From contig CAZXAU010000010.1 of NCBI GenBank assembly GCA_964638675.1, forward strand, positions 1-64,000: DNA of 64,000 nt, written 5' to 3'. Below, piece after piece: positions 55,239 to 62,781 of this stretch. The notes under the pieces are model-generated. The model did no database searches. It was not told where the DNA came from and saw nothing but the letters and a program-made list of their open reading frames with translations. How positions within the stretch are numbered: the stretch's first letter is position 1; every line of letters starts with the position of its first letter. The translations under genes and the position numbers were made by a program. The DNA comes from SIG714 sp964638675. GTDB lineage: Bacteria; Bacillota; Clostridia; Oscillospirales; CAG-272.

Positions 55239-55473
55239 CCTTGAATCAGGTGATTTTGTTTTTGTTATGTACCCGATATGATTGCTTTTGCATTGCATGT
55301 AGAAATGATGCCGTCAAGTAATAAAATGATATTTCTCAAATGTGATATAATTCTTAAAGTAACAAACCACTACTATATTATTATACCGTAAAATCAACTA
55401 TTTGTCAAGCAAATTTGTAAAAAAACACAATGATGCAAAAAGAATACAGAACAAAAAAACTACATTTAAACGC
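55239..55473. other. Leader and promoter region of the Bat-like operon
   Basis: Noncoding. It contains the promoter at 55380-55408 and about 130 nt of AT-rich leader before R3; no ORF with start signals. Confidence 0.5.
55380..55408 (-). promoter_or_regulatory. Sigma-A promoter of the Bat-like operon
   Basis: TTGACA (55403-55408), 17-bp spacer, TATAAT (55380-55385) on the minus strand: full consensus. The 5' UTR of about 275 nt would include R3. Confidence 0.85.
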
Positions 55474-55512
55474 AAAAATCCCCCTCAAGTCATTGACTGA
55501 GAGAGATTTTTG
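55474..55512 (-). terminator. Terminator of the prepilin gene
   Basis: Imperfect stem around CTCAGTCAATGACTTGAG (gene sense) ending in TTTTT, 33 bp past the stop codon. Confidence 0.65.
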
Positions 55513-55544
55513 TAATTATAAGATGTAAGAAAGTGAACTAATTA

Positions 55545-55910
55545 TTATTCCTTTACAACTTTTCCACTTTCATTAACAGTGTAACCTGCAGGAACCTTAA
55601 CGGCTTCTTTAACAGCAGATGATGTACTACCGGATTTAATTTCGTTGCCGTCAGCATCCTTCAAAGTAACAGTAACTGTTCCGTCTTCACCAACAGCATA
55701 TTCAACAGTCTCAACCGTCTTAGCCGGATTTTCAACTATAGCATCAAGCTGAAGAGAATGAGCAAGTTCAGCAACCTGTGACTCAGCTACGCCGGCATTA
55801 GCCGTTTCAATATATCCCGAATATACCGGGATTGCTACTGCTGCGATAACAGCCATGATCGCAATAACAACGATCAATTCAATAAGTGAAAAACCTTTGT
55901 TTGACTTCAT
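55545..55910 (-). CDS. Type IV pilin-like (prepilin/pseudopilin) protein
   Basis: 121 residues from ATG 55908-55910 (MKSNKGFSLIELIVV), with GGAG 9 nt before it; the longer reading is leader RNA. The class III signal is complete: NKG cleavage site before FSLIE with Glu at +5, then a hydrophobic helix VVIAIMAVIAAVAIPVY. The C-terminal 80 residues form a small acidic beta domain (EDGTVTVTLKDADG). No prepilin peptidase, ATPase or platform gene is in the window, so assembly must rely on genes elsewhere. Confidence 0.88.
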   Translation of the reverse strand: MKSNKGFSLIELIVVIAIMAVIAAVAIPVYSGYIETANAGVAESQVAELAHSLQLDAIVENPAKTVETVEYAVGEDGTVTVTLKDADGNEIKSGSTSSAVKEAVKVPAGYTVNESGKVVKE

Positions 55911-56048
55911 TTTTGAAATCTCCTTCATTTTTAATAAATTTATCCCAAGGCACAAGCCACAGAGAACATCCTTTATCACACTTTGATCTTCAATACTCTC
56001 CGGAATCGCAGATATCCCACGTAAAACAAATCAAAATACGATATGGTT

Positions 56049-56077
56049 AATATAACACAAAGGCATTAAAAAGTCAA
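56049..56077 (-). promoter_or_regulatory. Sigma-A promoter of the prepilin gene
   Basis: TTGACT (56072-56077), 17-bp spacer, TATATT (56049-56054) on the minus strand. It gives a leader of about 130 nt before the ATG. Confidence 0.7.
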
Positions 56078-56167
56078 TATCAAATTTCATCAATTGTAAT
56101 TTTTTTTTCACGAATAAAATGCTTTACGATACACTGCGTAAACGAATTATCAGAAAGCTTTTACGGT

Positions 56168-57337
56168 TCATTCCCCTAGCGACGGTTTAATTATATTATC
56201 AATAATAAACTCTGCGGTGGAGTCGATCTCGTTGAACGCTACTGTTTTCGGAAGCGTGACAAAAAATGCACTTTTTGTCTTTTCTATAAGCTTATCGGTA
56301 TATACAATACAGCCGTCCCGGATATCCTCAATTCCGTCCAGAGCTATCGATTCCCTGTTTTTCGCCGACATTTGCTCAAGCGTGAAATGGCTTTCATCAA
56401 TATAAGCCGACATTTTTTCTCCGTCTATTATGACCGGGTATCCGCCTATATTTCCGAATACACCCGGTGAGTGGATAAGCTCCCTGCTTTCATTATCAAG
56501 CGCAGAGAGTATACTCATGATAATATTAAAATTACTCGATGCATTCATCATGTTCCGTTTCTGATCGCTCGGCATTGCAATAGAGCAGAGACTGAATATC
56601 CTTTCCTGATCTATTTGGAGCGTCTTACCGCTATATGATAGATATAAAAGCTGACTTACGCCCTCAGTATGACCTTCCTTACTTATCACAACATCATGAA
56701 AATGTGAGCTTGCAAGGCTGACCGAGACATTCCAATAATCGGATATGCCGATCTCCTTAGCCACAGCCATTTTTATACGTGGGATCAAATGATTCAAGTT
56801 TCCGCTTCCGAAATCGGGACATGTAAGACCGGCAGATTTTAACCACGGAAGTGTTGCATCCGAATATGATGTATTTATTACGATAGCATTGCATCCAGAT
56901 TTTTCGTATGCAAGCATGATATTTCTGATATACCTGACAGACAACGGTGTCCATATTCCGTATGCACGCAGATTCTTCCATGATATCGAACCGTATTTCA
57001 GTCCTGCATATACACGACTTGTGTTCACAATGATATCGGGCGAGCACCTCTCAAGCAGATCACTGATCGACTCAACGCTTTCAAGGTCTGTATTTCCTTC
57101 AACAATGACACGGCTGCGGCAGATTCCTCTTATTGTTGCGGCAACAGTTGCGATATTTACATCCTGTTGCATCTTTTCGGTATTTCTGCCTGCAACAGTA
57201 ATTTCAATACGCTCATCACCTACACTCAGCAGATAATCAAGAAGATAATTACCTACACTACCGAGCCCGAGTATCATTATTTTAATTTTGCCGCACTTCA
57301 ATTTTTCTTTTATTGCTTTCAGTTTATTCTCAAGCAT
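56168..57337 (-). CDS. Rossmann-fold NAD(P)-dependent enzyme of unknown substrate
   Basis: About 389 residues from ATG 57335-57337 (MLENKLKAIKEKL); upstream in-frame sequence belongs to repeat R4. The nucleotide-binding motif is KIMILGLGSVGNYLLDYLL (GxGxxG, saccharopine-dehydrogenase or dehydrogenase type), then VAGRN with a candidate NADP-selecting Arg. The middle has IVINTSYSDATLPWLKSAG, reminiscent of malate/lactate dehydrogenase or of saccharopine dehydrogenase folds, but I cannot assign a family. It is the last gene of an operon with an epimerase and a nucleotidyltransferase, which suggests modification of a sugar or polyol precursor. Confidence 0.7.
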   Translation of the reverse strand: MLENKLKAIKEKLKCGKIKIMILGLGSVGNYLLDYLLSVGDERIEITVAGRNTEKMQQDVNIATVAATIRGICRSRVIVEGNTDLESVESISDLLERCSPDIIVNTSRVYAGLKYGSISWKNLRAYGIWTPLSVRYIRNIMLAYEKSGCNAIVINTSYSDATLPWLKSAGLTCPDFGSGNLNHLIPRIKMAVAKEIGISDYWNVSVSLASSHFHDVVISKEGHTEGVSQLLYLSYSGKTLQIDQERIFSLCSIAMPSDQKRNMMNASSNFNIIMSILSALDNESRELIHSPGVFGNIGGYPVIIDGEKMSAYIDESHFTLEQMSAKNRESIALDGIEDIRDGCIVYTDKLIEKTKSAFFVTLPKTVAFNEIDSTAEFIIDNIIKPSLGE

Positions 57338-57346
57338 GTTTATAAC

Positions 57347-57475
57347 CATAGCTTTCGCTTTACGAAAGCTTCCTTTCTTTCGGAATTGGGGCTCGATTCT
57401 CCTCGAATCGGCTCTTTTCGGTGACGAAAGCCACAAAACGCCGTTTGAAAGATTTATCTTTCAAACTTTATCTCC
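57347..57475 (-). repeat. Dispersed structured repeat, copy R4 (upstream of the Rossmann enzyme)
   Basis: Fills the gap between the nucleotidyltransferase stop and this gene. In gene sense: GGGAGATAAA, palindrome GTTTGAAAGAT/ATCTTTCAAAC, GTGGC-TTTC-GTCAC, a copy-specific CGATTC-GAGGA-GAATCG stem, GAAAGGAAG and AGCTTTCG-TAAAG-CGAAAGCT, ending in ATG 12 nt before the start codon. Confidence 0.9.
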
Positions 57476-57476
57476 C

Positions 57477-58226
57477 TCAGAATTCAGCTCTCCTGAAATC
57501 GGCAAGCGTATTGCAGTTTATCCATTCCTTCATGAATACAAAATTTATATTCCCTTTACGCTTCTGACTGCCGAAATAGCTGTTTATCAGCACAAGATTT
57601 GTTCTCTGGCTTCCTGTGTCACCAAGCTCATCCGACAACTCGAGCAAAAGACCGCAATCGGAAAACTTCCATATCTGTGCCGAGTTATATATCGCCTTGA
57701 AGGGTGTTTTTATCTCAAGACAGCCGTGCAGAACGTCATATATATAATTTATCCTGTTGCTTTCATCAATATAAAATGCAACCGATCTGTCAGCTGAGAT
57801 CGTTTCAGAGTTTACACTGACAACATCTCCGTCAATCGATTTTATTTTCAAAAAGCTCTCGCTGTCAAAAAAGAGATCACCTTCGGCGAAGAGAATTTCA
57901 TCGTATTTATTGCCGTCATTCAATGCCGAAAGCCCGACATATAAACTGTAGCCCGAACCGTATTCACGGTAGAACTTATTTTCAACAAGAATAATTTTGG
58001 CACGAAGCTCATCGGAGACAGTACTCTCAATATATCTTTTGAGCCTATCGAACATAAAACCGCCAACAACCACTAGTCTGTCATAGTCACCTGCAAGAGT
58101 CAGGAGTCTGTAGAGCAATGTTTTATGTGGATCTCCGTCATTGTATATACATTTGACCTGCGGCTGATCAAAATCCTTTGAAAACCTTGACGCCACGCCG
58201 GCAACAGTTGTTATAAAAGCCTTCAT
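57477..58226 (-). CDS. Nucleotidyltransferase-like protein (sugar/choline phosphate type)
   Basis: 249 residues. A GT-A-like fold: MKAFITTVAGVASRF resembles the N-terminal GxGxR loop of NTP transferases but is less Gly-rich; VVVGGFMFDRL, YGSGYSLYVGLSAL (sensor-like G-S-x-x-SL) and EGDLFFD follow, the last being a metal-binding Asp segment as in LicC-like cytidylyltransferases. It probably activates a phosphorylated sugar, polyol or choline-type substrate with an NTP; the substrate is unknown. Its ATG overlaps the epimerase stop (TAATG). Confidence 0.72.
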   Translation of the reverse strand: MKAFITTVAGVASRFSKDFDQPQVKCIYNDGDPHKTLLYRLLTLAGDYDRLVVVGGFMFDRLKRYIESTVSDELRAKIILVENKFYREYGSGYSLYVGLSALNDGNKYDEILFAEGDLFFDSESFLKIKSIDGDVVSVNSETISADRSVAFYIDESNRINYIYDVLHGCLEIKTPFKAIYNSAQIWKFSDCGLLLELSDELGDTGSQRTNLVLINSYFGSQKRKGNINFVFMKEWINCNTLADFRRAEF

Positions 58227-59230
58227 TAGTTGTCTACATTCTCCTTCCTGCAGGCAACTATCATTTCAATCCCCTCACTCAGCGAGATCTGCGGACGCCA
58301 TGACGTTCTGCTGCGTATCTTTTCTGTGTTCAGAACACGCCTTTCTGGGTCGGATGCACGATAACCTTCAAAAACTATTTTCGGCTCTTCGATTCCGAGC
58401 TTTTCCGAGCAGAGATATACAAGATCGATGATTGAGATCTCCTCATCTGTCGCAACATTGTATACCGTTCCGTCAAGAGCATCGGGCGAATCTATGAGTG
58501 CAAGAACAGATGCACAGCTGTCTATATTGTGCAGAAAAGTCCTCTTGTTCTTTCTCGAATTCTCAAGCAGTGTAACCCCCTTGTCCTTTATCAGTCCGTT
58601 TATTATATGCGGAAGAATATGCTTTGCAAAGCGTTCGTTCTTGCTGTATACATTTGCAAAGCGGATAGAGCATCCCTTGATCTTCTTGTTGTCAACAGCG
58701 TCCTTCATAAAGAATTCTGTCATGAGCTTGCCGACGGCATAGCTTGTACGCTGACTGTGTTCGGCGTTGGCAAGCATCAGATAGTCGCTCTCGCAGACGC
58801 CGCCTTCCTTGAAGGATTGCATTGAGTATACTTCGGATGTCGAACAGTTTATGAATGTATCGGCATTGTTCTCTATTGCCTGATCGAGAAAGCTTTTCAT
58901 GCCAAGAACATTCGTTTCAAAGGTACTGTTTACCTGATAGAAATACTCGGTATGCACGACAGCGGCACAGTTTATATAGATCAGGGAGTCATACTTTTCC
59001 TTCTTAACCTTTACAAGTAATGAGATCTTATTCATATGCTCGGCATTATTCAGGTCATATTCAAAGAAATTCATCATCGGATGGTCTGCAATATCGGCGA
59101 TCGTATCTATTCCCGAGCAAAAGAAATTGTCAAAGCCGATGATCTCCCCCTTTTCCTGCCTGATTATCTGTCTTGCAAGCTCGTTCCCGGTCATTCCGGT
59201 CACACCACTTATCACATATAAGTTTTTCAT
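58226..59230 (-). CDS. NAD-dependent epimerase/dehydratase (extended SDR)
   Basis: 334 residues. The NAD-binding motif is SGVTGMTGNELARQI (GxxGxxG), the active site is TSYAVGKLMTEFF (YxxxK), with SIRFANVYS and ATDEEISIIDL typical of GalE/RfbB-like sugar nucleotide enzymes. It likely acts on a nucleotide sugar for surface polysaccharide. It follows the phosphoesterase gene by 19 bp and is coupled to the nucleotidyltransferase gene. Confidence 0.88.
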   Translation of the reverse strand: MKNLYVISGVTGMTGNELARQIIRQEKGEIIGFDNFFCSGIDTIADIADHPMMNFFEYDLNNAEHMNKISLLVKVKKEKYDSLIYINCAAVVHTEYFYQVNSTFETNVLGMKSFLDQAIENNADTFINCSTSEVYSMQSFKEGGVCESDYLMLANAEHSQRTSYAVGKLMTEFFMKDAVDNKKIKGCSIRFANVYSKNERFAKHILPHIINGLIKDKGVTLLENSRKNKRTFLHNIDSCASVLALIDSPDALDGTVYNVATDEEISIIDLVYLCSEKLGIEEPKIVFEGYRASDPERRVLNTEKIRSRTSWRPQISLSEGIEMIVACRKENVDN

Positions 59231-59249
59231 ATTAAATCACTTTCTTTTT

Positions 59250-59984
59250 TTATATTCCGTATTTGAGTCTGATACGATAAAAGTCGTCGATCTTATCGTT
59301 GTACAGGCTCATTTCATATTCTATATCATAGCTGACACGGTTCAGAGAAATGCCGTTCTCAAAATCAAGAATTGCATACCCTGCCTTTGGGTCATGATTT
59401 CTCGGCTGTCCGACAGAACCGGGATTGATGAATGTTGTTTTCTTTTTGTTCCGCATGATCGGATCGTCACAGCCGTAAAAAATATCGAATGCGTGAGGTA
59501 TATGGCTGTGACCCGATAAAACATAGTCATATTCCGAATACGCCTTTTTTTCCGTCAGGTCGGATGCAGGAGATATCGATTTCCAATAACAGTCGTCAAT
59601 CGAACCGTGAATAGCCAGAATTTTTTTACCGTCAAGTGTAAATTCAGCCTTCCCGCTTTTGCTTTCAAATGACATGAGGGTGTCTATCGTTTCCTTCGTC
59701 AGGCATGAGCGTGTATATCCGGCAGACTGAACCCCACGTGCCGATGAAAATCTGCTGAAATTGCCATTGAAAATCGCATCCTCATGATTTCCCCAGAGTC
59801 GGCAGACATACGGCAGCTCAAGCGAGCTAATGAGACCGACGACCTCGTTCGACCTCATGCCGTAATCTATGCAATCGCCCAGAAGTGCAACGGCATCCGG
59901 TTTATATTTTTCGTTTGCATCAGCAAAAACCGCCTCAAGTGCACTCAGATTTCCGTGTATATCGGATATGATCAATAATTTCAT
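59250..59984 (-). CDS. YfcE/MJ0936-like metallophosphoesterase
   Basis: 244 residues, soluble. Phosphoesterase motifs are complete: IISDIHGNLSALEAV, LLGDCIDYG, WGNHEDAIF, LAIHGSIDD, LSGHSHIPH and FINPGSVGQPRN. Members hydrolyse phosphodiesters or phosphomonoesters, or act as DHH-independent nucleotidases. First gene of the epimerase-nucleotidyltransferase operon, with a consensus promoter at 60058-60086, so it may remove a phosphate within that pathway. Confidence 0.88.
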   Translation of the reverse strand: MKLLIISDIHGNLSALEAVFADANEKYKPDAVALLGDCIDYGMRSNEVVGLISSLELPYVCRLWGNHEDAIFNGNFSRFSSARGVQSAGYTRSCLTKETIDTLMSFESKSGKAEFTLDGKKILAIHGSIDDCYWKSISPASDLTEKKAYSEYDYVLSGHSHIPHAFDIFYGCDDPIMRNKKKTTFINPGSVGQPRNHDPKAGYAILDFENGISLNRVSYDIEYEMSLYNDKIDDFYRIRLKYGI

Positions 59985-60057
59985 CTTTTTATTTTTCCCG
60001 ATATCCCGTAGATTTTACGGTTTCCTTTACATAATCAACTTTATAATTCTGCCGGAT

Positions 60058-60086
60058 ATTATAGCAGATTTTATTTACTTTGTCAA
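60058..60086 (-). promoter_or_regulatory. Sigma-A promoter of the phosphoesterase-epimerase operon
   Basis: TTGACA (60081-60086), 17-bp spacer, TATAAT (60058-60063) on the minus strand: full consensus, about 75 bp before the ATG. Confidence 0.85.
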
Positions 60087-60212
60087 GCGTATCATATCAT
60101 CTCTTTCGGCAATAAATTATCATATCCTTTCATTTGATGGTATATGAAATTACATATTGATGATAGCCCAAAACAAAAGATTTTGCAAGAGCTTTTTCGT
60201 ATAACAGAATAC

Positions 60213-60241
60213 TTGACATTTAGATTGAATTGTGATATTAT
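60213..60241 (+). promoter_or_regulatory. Sigma-A promoter of nfnAB
   Basis: TTGACA (60213-60218), 17-bp spacer, TATTAT (60236-60241), about 78 bp before the start codon; it diverges from the 60058-60086 promoter. Confidence 0.8.
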
Positions 60242-60318
60242 ATTATGTCGATTGATATTAATTTACATAAAGATGATTTACGCATATCCTGTATTGATTG
60301 AAAGGAATCCTTAATGTC

Positions 60319-61161
60319 ATGTTTGAAATAGTCAAAAAGGAAATACTTAACCCCACTGTGACGAAAATAGTTGTTTCGGCACCTTTTGTTGCAAAGAAAG
60401 CCAAAGCAGGGCAGTTTGTCATAGTAAGACCGAATGCAGATTCTGAAAGAATTCCGCTTACTGTTGCCGATTACGACCGTGAAGGCGGTACTGTATCGGT
60501 TATATATCAGATAGTCGGAGGAACGACTCTTGAACTGAATATGAAAAACGAGGGTGAGTGTCTGGCAGATTTTGTGGGGCCTCTCGGAAATCCCACATCT
60601 ACCGAAGGATTCAGAAAGGTTGCCGTTGTCGGCGGAGGAGTCGGAACTGCAATTGCCCTTCCGGTTGCCAAGGCACTTCACGAAGCAGGCACGCAGGTGC
60701 ATTCGATAGTCGGTTTCCGCAATGCTGACCTTGTCATTCTCCGTGATGAATTTGAGAATATCAGCGATAAATATATATTGATGAGCGATGACGGAAGTGT
60801 CGGCGAAAAGGGACTTGTCACCGATGCACTGAAAAAGCTTATTGAATCGGGCGAAGAATATGACGAGGTCATAGCCATAGGTCCTGTTATAATGATGAAA
60901 TTCGTCTGTAAGCTCACTAAGGAATACAACATAAAAACAGTAGTTTCAATGAATCCGATCATGATAGACGGCACGGGTATGTGCGGCGGATGCCGTTTGA
61001 GCGTCGGCGGAAAGACCCGCTTTGCCTGTATTGACGGTCCTGAATTTGACGGGCACGAGATCGATTTTGACGAAGCCATGAAGCGTGGCGGACAGTACCG
61101 TGATTGGGAAAGACACAAGTACAGCGAAAACTGTAATCTCTTCAAAAAGGAGGGCGAATGA
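60319..61161 (+). CDS. nfnA: NfnA-type FAD/NAD-binding oxidoreductase subunit
   Basis: About 280 residues from ATG 60319 (MFEIVKKEILNPTV), with AAAGGA 12 nt upstream. A ferredoxin-reductase-like FAD domain (about 1-100) and NAD domain (VAVVGGGVGTAIALPVAKAL) precede a C-terminal [2Fe-2S] segment DGTGMCGGCRLSVGGKTRFAC, of which CGGC and the last Cys are ligands. Together with NfnB it forms the electron-bifurcating NADH-dependent ferredoxin:NADP+ oxidoreductase of clostridia; a sulfide dehydrogenase reading (SudB) is the alternative. nfnB starts 1 bp after its stop codon. Confidence 0.88.
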   Translation: MFEIVKKEILNPTVTKIVVSAPFVAKKAKAGQFVIVRPNADSERIPLTVADYDREGGTVSVIYQIVGGTTLELNMKNEGECLADFVGPLGNPTSTEGFRKVAVVGGGVGTAIALPVAKALHEAGTQVHSIVGFRNADLVILRDEFENISDKYILMSDDGSVGEKGLVTDALKKLIESGEEYDEVIAIGPVIMMKFVCKLTKEYNIKTVVSMNPIMIDGTGMCGGCRLSVGGKTRFACIDGPEFDGHEIDFDEAMKRGGQYRDWERHKYSENCNLFKKEGE

Positions 61162-61162
61162 T

Positions 61163-62563
61163 ATGCCGAATATGTCGACGCCGAACTTGTCGGCGAAAAA
61201 AAATGAAATGCCGACACAGCCGGCTGAAATAAGGAAGAATAATTTTGACGAGGTTGCACTTGGATATAGCGAGGAGGCCGCACTTGACGAAGCAGCAAGA
61301 TGTCTTAACTGCAAAAACGCCGCCTGCATGAAAGGGTGCCCTGTAAAGGTTGATATTCCCGGATTTATAGCGAAAATTCGTGAAAAGGATTATGAAGCTG
61401 CATATAATGTAATTTCGCTCTCATCTTCCCTTCCTGCCGTTTGCGGAAGAGTCTGTCCGCAGGAGACACAGTGCGAGGCTCAATGCGTTCGTGGCATAAA
61501 GGGTGAAGCTGTCGGAATCGGACGGCTTGAGCGATTTGTCGCCGATCATCATAACGGTTCAGAAAAAAACACGGTTCAAATTGAAAAAAATAAAAACGGT
61601 ATAAAAGTAGCCGTGATCGGCAGTGGGCCTTCAGGTCTTGCCTGTGCCGGCGATCTTGCAAAGAAAGGTTACGATGTCACAATTTTTGAGGCGCTTCATG
61701 TTGCCGGCGGTGTTCTTGTTTACGGCATTCCCGAATTCCGTCTGCCCAAATCGATCGTCAGCAAAGAAATTGACAACTTACGGTCGCTCGGTGTCAAGAT
61801 TGAGCTTGACATGGTAGTAGGAAAGACCTTATCGATTGAAGAACTGATCGGCGATTACGGTTTTAAGGCTGTCTTTATAGGCAGTGGTGCCGGTCTTCCG
61901 AAATTCATGGGAATCCCTGGTGAAAACCTTTGCGGTGTTTTCTCGGCAAACGAATTCCTCACACGAATCAACCTCATGAAAGCATATGAGGAAGGTTCGT
62001 CTACACCTATAACGAGAGGGAAAAAAGTAGCTGTCGTAGGCGGCGGTAATGTCGCAATGGATGCGGCAAGGTCGGCTCTGCGACTCGGCAGTGAGGTACA
62101 CATAATATACCGGCGTACCCGGGCTGAGCTCCCTGCAAGAGAGGAAGAAATCGATCATGCCATAGAAGAAGGCGTAATATTTGATTATCTTACAAACCCT
62201 GTCAGGATCAATTCAAACGATAACGGCAGAGTATCGTCAATTACCTGCATCAGAATGGAACTCTCCGAACCCGATTCTTCGGGCAGAAGAAAGCCTGTTC
62301 CTGTCGAAGGAAGCGAATTCGACATCGAAGCCGATGTGGTTATCATGGCACTCGGAACAAGTCCGAATCCGCTCATTAAAAACAGTACAGCCGGACTTGA
62401 GATAAATTCCCGTGGCGGAATCGTAACAAGCGAATCAGGAGAGACCTCAATAGAATATATATACGCCGGCGGCGACGCCGTAACCGGTGCGGCAACCGTA
62501 ATCCTTGCAATGGGAGCAGGCAAAACAGCCGCCGAGGCTATAGATATAAAGCTTTCTGAATAA
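61163..62563 (+). CDS. nfnB: NfnB/GltA-type NADPH-dependent oxidoreductase subunit
   Basis: About 466 residues from ATG 61163, preceded by AAGGAGG; the longer in-frame reading overlaps nfnA and lacks a start signal. The N-terminal [4Fe-4S] domain carries CLNCKNAACMKGCP and CGRVCPQETQCEAQCVRG, followed by FAD binding (VAVIGSGPSGLACAGDLA) and NADPH binding (VAVVGGGNVAMDAARSALR), ending in IYAGGDAVTGAATVILAMG. The same fold serves as glutamate synthase small subunit, so the label gltA is often used; pairing with nfnA and no glutamate synthase large subunit nearby favours Nfn. Confidence 0.9.
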   Translation: MPNMSTPNLSAKKNEMPTQPAEIRKNNFDEVALGYSEEAALDEAARCLNCKNAACMKGCPVKVDIPGFIAKIREKDYEAAYNVISLSSSLPAVCGRVCPQETQCEAQCVRGIKGEAVGIGRLERFVADHHNGSEKNTVQIEKNKNGIKVAVIGSGPSGLACAGDLAKKGYDVTIFEALHVAGGVLVYGIPEFRLPKSIVSKEIDNLRSLGVKIELDMVVGKTLSIEELIGDYGFKAVFIGSGAGLPKFMGIPGENLCGVFSANEFLTRINLMKAYEEGSSTPITRGKKVAVVGGGNVAMDAARSALRLGSEVHIIYRRTRAELPAREEEIDHAIEEGVIFDYLTNPVRINSNDNGRVSSITCIRMELSEPDSSGRRKPVPVEGSEFDIEADVVIMALGTSPNPLIKNSTAGLEINSRGGIVTSESGETSIEYIYAGGDAVTGAATVILAMGAGKTAAEAIDIKLSE

Positions 62564-62572
62564 AAAAATATG

Positions 62573-62720
62573 TGGGGGACCTTTCTGTAGAAAGGTCCCC
62601 CAGTTACATTTTCGACAGAAAATGTCATCTTCCCCCTTCAAAGACTTTATTAAAAGGGGTGTATATAAGGGCTTCGCTCAAATTTTGCTGAATTAGCAAT
62701 TGCTTGAACTGTAGCCGGCA
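62573..62720. repeat. Cluster of palindromes after nfnB (terminator plus intergenic element)
   Basis: A 14-bp perfect stem TGGGGGACCTTTCT/AGAAAGGTCCCCCA (62573-62602), then ACATTTTC/GAAAATGT (62606-62625), CCCCTT/AAGGGG, TTGCT/AGCAA and TGGGGC/GCCCCA. The first stem lies 10 bp after the nfnB stop but has no clean T-run. The GC-rich character is unlike nearby DNA and suggests a repetitive palindromic element. Confidence 0.6.
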
Positions 62721-62781
62721 TGGGGCCCCTGCCCCACAAGGTTTATAGGAATGGTGTTAAAAAGGATAATTTAGATATTAT

